A stretch of 64,000 bases of DNA from Pegethrix bostrychoides GSE-TBD4-15B (GTDB lineage: Bacteria > Cyanobacteriota > Cyanobacteriia > Elainellales > Elainellaceae): contig JAHHHV010000007.1 of the NCBI GenBank assembly GCA_019359155.1, forward strand, positions 1 through 64,000. Direction: 5' to 3'. The translations under genes and the position numbers were made by a program. The notes beneath the pieces are model-generated. The model was not told the origin of the DNA and did not search any database. It was given only the letters and a program-made list of their open reading frames with translations. This document shows, in pieces, positions 51,923-61,680 of the stretch (the first letter of the stretch is position 1; every line of letters begins with the position of its first letter).

Positions 51923-52825
51923 ATGACATCACAGCAGGAACAGCAGCAGATCGAAACCCTTGAATGCTTTACTTCTTCTCCGGTTCCACGCTTAAATGAT
52001 GAGTGTGCCGTTGATGACATTGAGCAAATGAAAAAGGTGATCTACACAAGCAATCAGCAAGAGCTGGAGCTGGAAGTTTCTGCTCCGGCTAATATCCAGA
52101 GCTTTTTCGCGTTTGCGATTCCCAAATCTGGAAGCGTCTTGCTGGACAATGTGCTGGAAGATATTTGTGCCTGCCTTGATATTCCAGCGATTAGCATTGC
52201 TAAAACTGCTTTTCAAGAGGGAATAGAAGAAGGACAGTTCGGCGAGGAGATTTGCGAGTTTTTTGTTGAGAGGGGTTATTGTTATTATGGGTTTCGATAT
52301 TTTCCTACTTACTTAGATAATTTCAATTTCAAAAACTTTAAGAAAATTCTTTTGGTTCGTGATCCAAGAGATATTTTAGTTTCTCATTATTTTTCGATGA
52401 AGAAGAGCCATCCTTTACCAGAAGGGGCAATGGGAGAACAGTTGTCCCAGTTACGAAAAGAGTTGTTAGATATAGAAATTGATGATTATGTTTTGGAAAA
52501 GGCAGAGCAATTTTCTGGAATTTTTAGAGGATATCAGTGCATTCAGGATGAAAATCTAAAGATTTTTAGATATGAAGATATCATTTTTCAAAAAAATCGA
52601 TGGATCGTTGAAATTTTGAAGTTCTTGTGCCTAGAAATGGGTCGTGATACAATCGAAGAAATTGTCAAACGACATGATATCTTTCCAGATCGCGAGAATG
52701 TAAATTCTCATATTCGTAAAGTCACGCCGGGTGATCATAAAGATAAATTAAAGTCGGTGACGATTAAAGCTTTAAATCACTCTCTAAAAGATATTCTGAT
52801 TCAATACGGATACAATCTTGATTAA
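51923..52825 (+). CDS. sulfotransferase 1
   Basis: This 300-residue protein has the sulfotransferase PAPS-binding motifs: a 5'-phosphosulfate loop AIPKSGSVLLDNVL (near residue 69) and a 3'-phosphate site LLVRDPRDILVSHYFS (near 146). It has no signal peptide or membrane segment. It should transfer sulfate from PAPS to a hydroxyl of a glycan or other acceptor in the cytosol. It follows the multi-glycosyltransferase by 27 bp, and its composition is AT-rich. The region matching the C-terminal RKGxxGDW motif is modified (RKVTPGDHKDKL). Confidence 0.85.
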   Translation: MTSQQEQQQIETLECFTSSPVPRLNDECAVDDIEQMKKVIYTSNQQELELEVSAPANIQSFFAFAIPKSGSVLLDNVLEDICACLDIPAISIAKTAFQEGIEEGQFGEEICEFFVERGYCYYGFRYFPTYLDNFNFKNFKKILLVRDPRDILVSHYFSMKKSHPLPEGAMGEQLSQLRKELLDIEIDDYVLEKAEQFSGIFRGYQCIQDENLKIFRYEDIIFQKNRWIVEILKFLCLEMGRDTIEEIVKRHDIFPDRENVNSHIRKVTPGDHKDKLKSVTIKALNHSLKDILIQYGYNLD

Positions 52826-52956
52826 GTTGTAGAAGATTAGAAGGATACCTACTTCAAGTTTTCTCCTGAACTAACTCACAGCTAGCGGGTCAGGATGTTC
52901 TTTTACTCTTTCTCGTCTCGCTAATCCGCCGCATTTTCCTGTTAAGGAGTCACTAA

Positions 52957-54219
52957 ATGGATGCTCTAATTGCAGTTCATAATACTTTTGAGCAAGGAAA
53001 ATTAGATGAAGCTTATCTCCTTGCCCACCAAGTAACGTTGACTGATTCTAGTAGTGCAGAAGCTTTTGCTTGGCTAGGACAAATTTGCCAGGCTCAGTTG
53101 AATTATGAAGAAGCGCTTCAGCATTATCAGAAAGCGATTGAGCTGCAGCCTGATAATGTTGTCTATCAATATCAAGTGGCTAACATCTTCATGCTTCAGG
53201 ATAAGTATGAACAGGCTGAGGCTGGATATCGTCGGGTATATGAGAAGCGTGAGATTAGTGATGCCTGGCTGCCCTGCAATTTAGGTAGAGTACTTTTATA
53301 TCTGGGGAAATCTGAAGGAGCGATTCCTTTTTTGCAGGAAGCAATCAGCCTGAATGATAGTTTGGCTGAGGCTTATGGTGCGATGGGGCGTGCACTGACT
53401 GACTGCCAGCGCTTTGAGGAAGCAGAGGATTTTTATCGAAAAGCGATCGAAATTGAGCCAAGTCATTTTATCTATCACCATGATCTAGGAGATAACTGTC
53501 TGCTTAAGGGGAAATATAAAGCTGCAGTTCATTCCTACCGTCGTGCTATTGAACTAAACCCTTCCTATGTTTGGTCTCATAGGAATTTAGGTAATGCTTT
53601 AGCTGTTTTGGAAAGATGGGATGAGGCAGTTCATTTTTTGCAACAGGCGATTAAAATTGATAACAATTTTGTAGAAGTCTACATTAACTTAGGGGACGTA
53701 TTGTCTAAGTTAGAGAGATGGAAAGAAGCAGTTGATGTATATTCTCAAGCAATTCACTTGAAACCTATAGATTCAGGTGTTTATGAAAAGTTAGGGAATG
53801 CACTGAGTCATAGTACAAATTCAGAAAGCCGATTATCTGCTTGTGAGTTACCTGTTCTATATTCGTCAATCGAATTGATTAATATGGGCGATAAATTTTA
53901 TAAAGAAGAACAGTTCAGGCAAGCTCAAGAAATCTATTCACAAGCGATAGATATTAATCCTAATACTCACGTCTCAGTCTATAAGAAATTGGAAAGTTCT
54001 TTAGTAGCAGCTTCCACTGCTCAAACCAGTAATCTTAAAAAATCAAAATTAAGTCCAAAGTTGTTTGACTTTAATCAGTGGCTAGATTTTGGTGAGGGGT
54101 TAAATCATCAAAATAGGGTAGCAGGTGCATCTGCTGTCTATAAATCTTTAATCGTTTTAGCTCCAGATTCTCCTGAAGCTGCTGAAGCATACTTACGCTT
54201 GATTCAACTAAAAATTTAA
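52957..54219 (+). CDS. TPR-repeat protein
   Basis: This 420-residue protein consists of TPR repeats through about residue 360 (QHYQKAIELQPDNVVYQYQVANIF and so on). Its C-terminal part has a degenerate repeat (FNQWLDFGEGLNHQNRVAGASAVYKSLIVLAPD). There is no catalytic domain. It lies between a sulfotransferase and the TPR-DUF115 protein, all on the same strand, and probably serves as an interaction scaffold. Confidence 0.85.
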   Translation: MDALIAVHNTFEQGKLDEAYLLAHQVTLTDSSSAEAFAWLGQICQAQLNYEEALQHYQKAIELQPDNVVYQYQVANIFMLQDKYEQAEAGYRRVYEKREISDAWLPCNLGRVLLYLGKSEGAIPFLQEAISLNDSLAEAYGAMGRALTDCQRFEEAEDFYRKAIEIEPSHFIYHHDLGDNCLLKGKYKAAVHSYRRAIELNPSYVWSHRNLGNALAVLERWDEAVHFLQQAIKIDNNFVEVYINLGDVLSKLERWKEAVDVYSQAIHLKPIDSGVYEKLGNALSHSTNSESRLSACELPVLYSSIELINMGDKFYKEEQFRQAQEIYSQAIDINPNTHVSVYKKLESSLVAASTAQTSNLKKSKLSPKLFDFNQWLDFGEGLNHQNRVAGASAVYKSLIVLAPDSPEAAEAYLRLIQLKI

Positions 54220-54325
54220 CTGAATCTCAAAGTAAAGAATGATGTCTGACTAGTCGTATCCTTTAGATACACTTTAGACATTTAATTGGTAATGAATTAT
54301 CTAAAAGCTCTTCAAAGAGAAAAAA

Positions 54326-56542
54326 ATGAAGAATTTGACAACTATACTTCGGAAAGGGGATGCTCTTGCTAAAGACAGGAAATGGCACAATGCTCTAAGT
54401 TGTTACAAACAGGCAGCAGAATACTTTCCTGATAGCGCTGAGTCGCATCACAAGTTAGCAGAGGCTCTGAAAGAGTTGGGTGATTTGAATACAGCTCTCG
54501 TTCACTATCGAAAAGCTATTCAGATAAATCCAAAACTTCCTTGGGCTTATAGAGGTTTGGGTGATGTTTTATTTGTAAAAGGAAATTTAGATGAGTCTAT
54601 CAAGGCTTATCGTGACTCCATCGCATGTAAGCCTGACTATCAGCTAGCTCAGAATAATTTAAATGGGGCTTTAGAAAAACAAAGGCATCTTGTAGAGACT
54701 GAAGTTGTAGAGGCTTCTAAATATCGTCTTCAAGCTTTTAAAGACAAACATAGAGGAGAGAGATGCGTCATTATTGGAAATGGACCAAGCTTGAATAAAA
54801 TGGATCTCTCCTTTTTGAAAAGAGAGATTTCTATCGGCATGAATAAGATATACTTGGGTTTTGAAAAGCTAGGTTGTATACCAAACTACTATGCTTCAGT
54901 TAATCGTTTAGTTTTAGAACAGAGCTCTCAAGAAATACTGAATATTCCAAGTACAAAATTTGTGAGTAATAAAGGTGCTCATTACTTACCAGACAGAGAA
55001 GATTTGTTATTTATTCAAACTTATCCTTACGACGGAGATTTCTTCAGTACGGATCCAGCAAATGGTCTAAAGGAAGGAAATACAGTCACATACTTTGCCA
55101 TGCAGTTGGCATATTATATGGGCTTTGAAACGGTAGTTCTCATTGGTGTAGATCATTACTTTGCTACTAAGGGCAAGCCTCATAAAGAAGTGACGTCGCA
55201 AGGTGATGATCCTAATCATTTTCATCCAGGATATTTTGGCAAAGGAGTAAAATGGCATTTGCCTGATTTAGAGGGATCGGAGCAGTTTTACAGAATTGCT
55301 AATGCTTATTTCAAGGCAGATGGACGACAAATAATCGATGCAACTTTTGAGGGCCATTGTACAATTTTCCCCAAAGTAGATTACCGAGATCTATTCTTCC
55401 ATACTTTAAATTACTCTCATAATCCTATATCTTCTCAACAGATTGAAGTAGACCAACTAGCGCTTAACCAATTATCGTCCTCTACCTCTGACCTGTTTCC
55501 TGTTCCCATCCAACCTGTTTTGAGCTTGGTCTTATACCTTGATGATACATCTCTAAATACTAGAAACTTTCTTGATAGTATTACAAAGCAGTATACGAGT
55601 AATTTCGAAAGACTTGAAGTTCTTGTTCTTCTTCAAGAGGACAAGAAGGATTATTATTATAATGATGATATTAAATTTTCAGATGAGAAGCGAGCTCGTT
55701 GTATAGTTCACAACTTTTCTAATACCACTGAAGCCTATAACTATGCTTTACAGCAAGCTTCGGGTAATTTTATTATTTTCTTTAATTCTTCTGAGGGCTT
55801 TTTATTACCTAATTCTTTAAAGTTATATGTAGAGTGCAATCTAACACGAGATATCTCTCAAGGCAGTTCGGTAGATATTATATTTAGTGGCTGGCAGTGC
55901 TACCAGAATCATAGAGTCATAGATATTGAGCCATGGATGGAGCTTGAAGATTTAAATGATTGGCATATTTGTAAGTTATGGCAACTATGGCAGGCTGCTA
56001 AGGCTAGCCCTGTTGCTTATCGACGTAGTGCGATGATTAAGCTTGGTGGATTCGATATCTGTTTATCGCTCGCTACAGCGCATCTTGACATGGTGGTGCG
56101 ACTTTTATCAAATGGTAGTAACGCTCTATGGCTACGAAAACCTATCTATCGATACTCTTACTCTATAGAGGAGCTCTATGAAGCTTACACTCCAATGAGA
56201 AATGAACTTGAGCATCTTCTAAACAACTTCTTTAGAGGGGAAAACTTAGAGGAGGGAACACGTTTATTAAAATCAAAAGCATATTATGCAACCTTAGTAT
56301 GGTCAGCTTGGTTGTCCTTCTGCAAAGAAGACTTTAATGGAGCGCACATATCTTTGAATGACTCACTGAACTACATTGACCAATCACCTATGGAGATTGT
56401 AGTAGACTGGGCAGAAAAGTTCTGTCTGTTTTCTCGTGGCAAAAATTTTGACTCCAATTTTAGTTTCTTCCTTAACTCAGGGTTTTGGGAAACGGTTGTT
56501 GAGAATTGTTCAACTGAACTAAATAGGAGGGTTCTAAATTGA
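54326..56542 (+). CDS. TPR-DUF115 (MptE/Maf-like)-GT2-like fusion
   Basis: The 738-residue protein has TPRs (about 1-110). A DUF115/6-hydroxymethylpterin-diphosphokinase MptE-like domain follows (about 140-360) with the signature CVIIGNGPSLNKMDLSFLK and GFETVVLIGVDHYF. A C-terminal GT2-like domain (about 395-650) begins VLSLVLYLDDTSLNTRNFLDSI. The same DUF115 domain forms the core of bacterial Maf flagellin glycosyltransferases that use CMP-nonulosonic acids. A CMP-sugar synthetase is encoded 5 kb downstream. A pterin kinase role is unlikely in this context. The GT2-like part lacks a clear DXD motif and may be inactive. Confidence 0.8.
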   Translation: MKNLTTILRKGDALAKDRKWHNALSCYKQAAEYFPDSAESHHKLAEALKELGDLNTALVHYRKAIQINPKLPWAYRGLGDVLFVKGNLDESIKAYRDSIACKPDYQLAQNNLNGALEKQRHLVETEVVEASKYRLQAFKDKHRGERCVIIGNGPSLNKMDLSFLKREISIGMNKIYLGFEKLGCIPNYYASVNRLVLEQSSQEILNIPSTKFVSNKGAHYLPDREDLLFIQTYPYDGDFFSTDPANGLKEGNTVTYFAMQLAYYMGFETVVLIGVDHYFATKGKPHKEVTSQGDDPNHFHPGYFGKGVKWHLPDLEGSEQFYRIANAYFKADGRQIIDATFEGHCTIFPKVDYRDLFFHTLNYSHNPISSQQIEVDQLALNQLSSSTSDLFPVPIQPVLSLVLYLDDTSLNTRNFLDSITKQYTSNFERLEVLVLLQEDKKDYYYNDDIKFSDEKRARCIVHNFSNTTEAYNYALQQASGNFIIFFNSSEGFLLPNSLKLYVECNLTRDISQGSSVDIIFSGWQCYQNHRVIDIEPWMELEDLNDWHICKLWQLWQAAKASPVAYRRSAMIKLGGFDICLSLATAHLDMVVRLLSNGSNALWLRKPIYRYSYSIEELYEAYTPMRNELEHLLNNFFRGENLEEGTRLLKSKAYYATLVWSAWLSFCKEDFNGAHISLNDSLNYIDQSPMEIVVDWAEKFCLFSRGKNFDSNFSFFLNSGFWETVVENCSTELNRRVLN

Positions 56543-56589
56543 TATTTTTAGCGTCAATTGAGACCTATAGGATTTGAAAAGATTTGCAT

Positions 56590-57858
56590 ATGAAAAACAC
56601 AGTTTTTGTCTCTCTTAACCCCGACACGCATACTCTTTCTGGTCATTATTTCTTTTATGATCTTAATCTAAAGCGTGCATGTGATGATGCATCCATGAAT
56701 TTTTTCTCGCTGTGCTGGAGTAAAACGGATGTAAAAAATGTTGAGGCTACAGAAGTCTTTTTACCAGTTTTTACAGATCATTCATGGACTATAGGAAATC
56801 AAGGGCCAGACGGGCCGGATCAAGACAAGATAAATACATTCAAGAGAGAGCTGATTGCAGGGATTGAGTTGATTAAGCAGAAAGTAAGCTGTGATGAAAT
56901 TATACTGTATATGTATACTGGAAGTCTCTATCATGCGGAGGTGATTAGCCAGTTGGTTCTTAGAAGCAAAAATATTAGAGCAGTGATCAATTTGTTTTGG
57001 TTGCCTTTCTACGATGTAGAGTCAAGAGACTTTCAAAACAGATGGTTAACGTTTATAAGAATGATGGGTAGAAGTTTGAAGGTCTGCTTAACTGTAACAA
57101 CTATAGAGATGCAAAAGACTCTTACTCAGGCAACTGGAATTAGATTTGAGGTTTCTCCTCATCCGAGCACAACTTTTCCAGATTATACTTTTCCTAAAAT
57201 GCAAGCCGAAGTACTTATGAAACGGCCTGAGGCAAAGTCAGCTTTTAATGTTCTATTTCCAGGTAGGGTAGGACATGGGCAATATGGACTGGAGAAAGGA
57301 TATCTATTGATGGTAGATATTATAGCTAATTTACTTAATAGATCTCTCCCGTTCTCATGTCAGTGCACGGCTAGGCAATTTGTTGATGTCAAGCGTGATG
57401 ATGTTGATTCCGCTCTTGAAAGAATTAAGCATTTGGTTCACTTTGTAGATGGTGAGTTGACAGATGATTCTTTTATCGAAATGATGAAAAAGTCTGATGT
57501 TGTTATTCTTCCCTACTACAGAGGCTCTTTTTCGAGAAGAACCTCTGGGTTATTCACCGATGCAATCTACTTGGGTAAGCCAGTTGTTTCTCTCCAAGGA
57601 ACGTGGATGGGAAACCGGATTGAGGAGCTAAGTTGCGGAGTTGTTGCTGAGACTGATGAGCCTGAAGCATTTACAAACGCGATTCTAGATGTGATTCAGC
57701 AATACGAGTTTTATGAGCGACAGGCAGTAACTGCGGCTTCAATATGGTTCCAAGATAACAACTGGTTATCCTTACACAGAAGTGTAGTATCTTCAAAAGA
57801 AACCGCGTTTAGTCTTCATGAACAACGAAACTTCTATTCAAAATATACTTTTGTTTGA
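56590..57858 (+). CDS. GT-B glycosyltransferase (GT4-like)
   Basis: This protein of about 422 residues has two Rossmann-like halves. The N-terminal half starts NTVFVSLNPDTHTLSGHYFFYD. The C-terminal half has FPGRVGHGQYGLEKGYLLMVD and an acceptor/nucleotide site VVILPYYRGSFSRRTSGLFTDAIYLGKPVV, as in GT4 enzymes. The nucleotide-sugar donor is not predictable. ATG 56590 is chosen; an in-frame TTG at 56584 is the alternative. It is AT-rich like its neighbours and lies between the DUF115 and FkbM genes. Confidence 0.8.
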   Translation: MKNTVFVSLNPDTHTLSGHYFFYDLNLKRACDDASMNFFSLCWSKTDVKNVEATEVFLPVFTDHSWTIGNQGPDGPDQDKINTFKRELIAGIELIKQKVSCDEIILYMYTGSLYHAEVISQLVLRSKNIRAVINLFWLPFYDVESRDFQNRWLTFIRMMGRSLKVCLTVTTIEMQKTLTQATGIRFEVSPHPSTTFPDYTFPKMQAEVLMKRPEAKSAFNVLFPGRVGHGQYGLEKGYLLMVDIIANLLNRSLPFSCQCTARQFVDVKRDDVDSALERIKHLVHFVDGELTDDSFIEMMKKSDVVILPYYRGSFSRRTSGLFTDAIYLGKPVVSLQGTWMGNRIEELSCGVVAETDEPEAFTNAILDVIQQYEFYERQAVTAASIWFQDNNWLSLHRSVVSSKETAFSLHEQRNFYSKYTFV

Positions 57859-57894
57859 GCTAGTGGAAAACTCGATTTAACAGTTAGAAAAACG

Positions 57895-58773
57895 ATGATT
57901 TCAAATTTAATGCAGATCCTTCAAATCAGTTCCTTTAAGGAAGTTCTTCAAGCTTACTCAGTTGTTGATCCAGAGCATAGTTTTTTTATTGATGGTGGAG
58001 CAGGTTATGGAACTACATGCATAGATATGCTTGCAGCAGCAGAGGAGACCTGCAAAGGTATATATGCGTTTGAACCAAATCCAATTAATAGAGATGTATT
58101 CAAAGCAAGTGATTCAAGAATTATTTTGTTGGGAAAGGCGTTATCTTCTGAGAACGGTTATGCTTCGTTTTCTATCTCGAAAAGTATTTCTGATGAATCT
58201 AGCCAGCTACATGGTTATAGCTCTGTTGGTAAAATTGTAACAAGTGATGAAAATATATCTGCTAGCGGACAATTTCTTACAGTTGAATGTTGTCGTGCTG
58301 AGGACTATGTTGAGTCTAATCCTATCTCTTTCATCAAGCTAGATTTGCAGGGTGGAGAACTTGACGCCCTACACGGTTTGCAGTCAATCTTGCCAAGTGT
58401 AAAGTGGATGTGGATCGAGTTCTCAAATCAACCGGGCTTATATGAATTTTTAGCCAAAAATGACTTTATGTTGTTTGATTGTGAGTACCTGTTTGCAGGA
58501 ACACCTAATGAATTTCATTATGAAAAATTTCATATCTCACGGCAAGGTAAGAATACTTTAGGGAAATCCATATTTCATGGATTTCGCAAGGAGAGTTGGA
58601 CTGATGGATATATTAAAACGTTGGACTTTAATCAACGACGGAGGCGACTCGTTCAAACCGATTTAGTGGCGATCAACAAACGTCATTTTCAAATTTTCTT
58701 TGATGCTCTCAAAGTTTTGCTCGAATCCAAGGATATCTATAGTATAGGCAATCTAGAGATATCTTTAAGATAG
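57895..58773 (+). CDS. FkbM-family methyltransferase
   Basis: This 292-residue SAM methyltransferase of the FkbM type has motif I FIDGGAGYGTTCIDML (near residue 31), FEPNPINRDVF (near 60) and IKLDLQGGELDALHG (near 146). The family O-methylates hydroxyls in macrolides and, in glycan clusters, sugars. The acceptor is unknown. It follows the GT-B glycosyltransferase by 36 bp and precedes the WcbI-like gene. Confidence 0.9.
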   Translation: MISNLMQILQISSFKEVLQAYSVVDPEHSFFIDGGAGYGTTCIDMLAAAEETCKGIYAFEPNPINRDVFKASDSRIILLGKALSSENGYASFSISKSISDESSQLHGYSSVGKIVTSDENISASGQFLTVECCRAEDYVESNPISFIKLDLQGGELDALHGLQSILPSVKWMWIEFSNQPGLYEFLAKNDFMLFDCEYLFAGTPNEFHYEKFHISRQGKNTLGKSIFHGFRKESWTDGYIKTLDFNQRRRRLVQTDLVAINKRHFQIFFDALKVLLESKDIYSIGNLEISLR

Positions 58774-58824
58774 AAAGCTAGATAGAATCTTTAACAACTT
58801 GACCTTCGCATCATGGAGAAATGT

Positions 58825-59733
58825 ATGAAATTCTTTGTTATTGCCAACTGTCAGCAGTCTCCACTTGTATCTATCCTGAGATATAATGGAATAGATATAG
58901 AAAGCTTCTCGAAACCCATTCATCTAGTGAATCGTGATGATGCTGAGGAAATTCGTAGAAGGGCTGCTAGTTCTGATGCAGTCATAATTCAGTACAACCA
59001 GTCATCAATGTTGACTGAGTTAGAACTCGATCCAGCTAGCATTCAAGCATCATGCCAACGAGTATGTGTTATTCCTAATATTTATACAGGAATAAACCAT
59101 CCTACGTTTATAACATTTTCATCGATGCTTTCAAGTCTAAGTGATGAGGGAAAAAATTTGATTAAAAGGCTTGCAGTTGGTTTATATTATGATTGTTTGC
59201 CACATGCAGCTCTCTCCCTTGATATACCGTTGCATGAACTCACAGGAGTGATCGAGAACACTACTTTAAGCTCTCCAAGTTTAATCCTAGAATATCTATC
59301 AGAGCTGCGAACTAGAGAAAAAAATTGCAACGTTAAAATCTCTGATTATTTGGAGTCTAATGCATGTAAAAGCTATCTTTTTTATTCACTCAATCATCCA
59401 GTAAACGATGTTCTAAGAGAGCTATGTTCTAGAATTCTCAATTATTATGAATTGAGTAACGATTTAAAGATCAGAGTTAAACCTTATTTGTCTAATTATC
59501 GTCTTCCAATATATCCATTTGTATCTAAAGCCCTAGGCTTAAGTGGTAAGCCTAATTGGCCGTTTGGGGGAGATGAGAATGATCACGAAATGCGTTTAGA
59601 GTGTGGGCAGTTTGATCATTTTGAAAGGTATACAACCGTAGCAGGCAGATCAGAGTGGAATGAGTTGAGGGAGAGGGTTGAGTCAAATGGGGTTTATCAT
59701 AAAACTATTCAAATTCTCCATGAAGTATTCTAA
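58825..59733 (+). CDS. WcbI-like polysaccharide biosynthesis protein
   Basis: The product of about 302 residues opens with MKFFVIANCQQSPLVSIL, the NCQ signature of WcbI proteins, which are putative acyltransferases of capsule loci with an SGNH-like fold. The mid-region (YYDCLPHAALSL) and the C-terminal helices fit the family only loosely. GGAG lies six bases before ATG 58825, which is preferred over ATG 58813. The expected role is O-acylation of a glycan, inferred from family and position. Confidence 0.75.
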   Translation: MKFFVIANCQQSPLVSILRYNGIDIESFSKPIHLVNRDDAEEIRRRAASSDAVIIQYNQSSMLTELELDPASIQASCQRVCVIPNIYTGINHPTFITFSSMLSSLSDEGKNLIKRLAVGLYYDCLPHAALSLDIPLHELTGVIENTTLSSPSLILEYLSELRTREKNCNVKISDYLESNACKSYLFYSLNHPVNDVLRELCSRILNYYELSNDLKIRVKPYLSNYRLPIYPFVSKALGLSGKPNWPFGGDENDHEMRLECGQFDHFERYTTVAGRSEWNELRERVESNGVYHKTIQILHEVF

Positions 59734-59809
59734 GTAATTTATAAGGATAGTAGTACACAAAGAAAAGTCTATTGAAATTATCAATTAACACTGAGTAGAG
59801 GTTGTGAAT

Positions 59810-60565
59810 ATGCTTGTGGTTTTAAATGGGGCACAAAAAGGTGGTAGCACGTGGCTCGCAAAGATAGTTCAAGCAATGAATTTTTGTGAGCGAGTGCCCG
59901 AAGAGTTTAAAGTCCCTGGGTGGACAAGTTCTTCAATTTCTGAGGATAAACTGGATCTATTTCTCAATTCTTTTGATTTAACCAGTAGAAACTTTTACTG
60001 CAAACAACACTGGCACAGCTCTAATAGATTTAAAGAATTGATAGAGCATCCAGATGTAAGGATGGTCAATATTATTCGTGATATCAGAGATGTCCTAATA
60101 TCACGATATTTCCATGATTTAAGGTTAGACAACACCCAGGAATCAGATTTAGAGGTATACTTTGACCTTCGTGGTAGAGATCTCATGCGCCAATATATGG
60201 AATACCACACCTTTTGGCATGGAAATGAGAACTCAATCCAACCATTTCTCTGTAGCTATGAGAGACTTCACAGCGATTTCAATTCTCAGGTGGTTGAGCT
60301 GATTGAATATTTAAATCTGAGTTATGACAATACCACTATAAAGCGTATTGAGATGAAGACGAGTTTTTCAAGTATGAAAATTACTGGAGAAGGTGAGTTT
60401 TTTCGTAAGGGCACTGTAGGCGACTGGCGTAACTACCTTTCAGATAGGATCATCAACGATCTAAAAAAGCTTGCTAACGATGTTGGCTATCTTGAAACAA
60501 AGCGGAAAATGTTGAAAAAATTTAGCTTGTCTATCTTAGAGCAGATTGATTTTGGTATTGCTTAA
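59810..60565 (+). CDS. sulfotransferase 2
   Basis: The product of about 251 residues is a canonical sulfotransferase. It has a PAPS 5'-phosphosulfate loop GAQKGGSTWLA (residues about 7-17), a 3'-phosphate site NIIRDIRDVLISRYFHD (near 86) and the C-terminal FRKGTVGDWRNYLS motif (near 200). The last is better conserved than in sulfotransferase 1. ATG 59810 with GAGG eight bases upstream is preferred to GTG 59804. Two different sulfotransferases in the island imply more than one sulfation site. Confidence 0.92.
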   Translation: MLVVLNGAQKGGSTWLAKIVQAMNFCERVPEEFKVPGWTSSSISEDKLDLFLNSFDLTSRNFYCKQHWHSSNRFKELIEHPDVRMVNIIRDIRDVLISRYFHDLRLDNTQESDLEVYFDLRGRDLMRQYMEYHTFWHGNENSIQPFLCSYERLHSDFNSQVVELIEYLNLSYDNTTIKRIEMKTSFSSMKITGEGEFFRKGTVGDWRNYLSDRIINDLKKLANDVGYLETKRKMLKKFSLSILEQIDFGIA

Positions 60566-60594
60566 GGTTGTCACTTTTTCGTGGTGGAGTATAT

Positions 60595-61596
60595 ATGGTG
60601 CTCAAATGTTCCGTGATAGTCAGATGCTATAATGAAGCAGAACATATCAATAGATTACTCACAGGAATCTATAGACAAAATTATGCACTTTCTAATTTCC
60701 TAGAAGTCATAGTTGTTGACTCCGGCTCCACTGACGATACTGTGACTATTGCCTCACATTATCCTATTAAGTTGTTGTCGATTCACAAAGATGAATTTTC
60801 CTTTGGGCGAGCGCTCAATGTTGGTTGTCAAGAGGCAATTGGAGAATTTATTGTTATTGTCAGTGCTCATGTCTATCCTATCTATCAAGATTGGCTAGAG
60901 CGGCTTTTAGAACCTTTTATAGACCCTAAAGTTGCCTTGGTTTATGGAAAACAACGTGGCAACTCCACTACCAAATACTCTGAGAGTCAAATTTTCGCAA
61001 AATGGTTTCCCGATGAAGCTGATTTTGATCAACCCCACCCGTTTTGTAACAATGCCAATGCAGCTATTCGCCGTTCTCTATGGAAGCAGATACCCTATGA
61101 TGAAATGTTGACAGGCTTAGAGGACTTAGACTGGGCGAAAAAGGCACAGCGATTCGGATATAAACTGGCTTATGCTGCAGATGCAGTTATTGTACATGTC
61201 CATGACGAAACGCCACCACGCATTCTAAATCGCTATCGGAGGGAAGCAATAGCTCTTAAACGTATTTTTCCTGAAGAACAGTTTCATCTATGGGATTTTA
61301 TCCGCCTAGTTGTCACCAATATTATTAGTGACTTATACCATTCCTGGCATGACGGTGTGATTTGGCAGAGATGTAGTGAAATTTGTATGTTCAGATTAAT
61401 GCAATTTCTTGGGACTTACCGGGGATTTCTTCATCATGGCAAGATTACTCGTAAGCTACGCCAAACTTTTTACTACCCCAAAGGATTCAGCCGCCCCGTC
61501 ATTGATGCTGATTCAACCCATAAATCTCCAATTGATTACAGCACGTCTTTCGATGCGCTCCAGGAGAAGTGTCTTGAGAAAACTAAAACACATTGA
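60595..61596 (+). CDS. GT2 glycosyltransferase (rhamnosyltransferase-like)
   Basis: This protein of about 333 residues is a GT-A/GT2 enzyme: CSVIVRCYNEAEHINRLL, VVDSGSTDDT, an SAHVYP metal/nucleotide site, CNNANAAIRRSLWKQIPYDE and the acceptor-side EDLDWAKKAQRFGY. The pattern resembles rhamnosyltransferases of O-antigen clusters. GGAG lies six bases before ATG 60595. The C-terminus has hydrophobic helices and may attach peripherally to the membrane. Confidence 0.9.
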   Translation: MVLKCSVIVRCYNEAEHINRLLTGIYRQNYALSNFLEVIVVDSGSTDDTVTIASHYPIKLLSIHKDEFSFGRALNVGCQEAIGEFIVIVSAHVYPIYQDWLERLLEPFIDPKVALVYGKQRGNSTTKYSESQIFAKWFPDEADFDQPHPFCNNANAAIRRSLWKQIPYDEMLTGLEDLDWAKKAQRFGYKLAYAADAVIVHVHDETPPRILNRYRREAIALKRIFPEEQFHLWDFIRLVVTNIISDLYHSWHDGVIWQRCSEICMFRLMQFLGTYRGFLHHGKITRKLRQTFYYPKGFSRPVIDADSTHKSPIDYSTSFDALQEKCLEKTKTH

Positions 61597-61680
61597 TATA
61601 GCAATTAGCTTCTACCACTCAAATGAGATAATGTGGATTATCCATACCGAAACCGTGCTAATTCTTAAGGAACAAATTCT

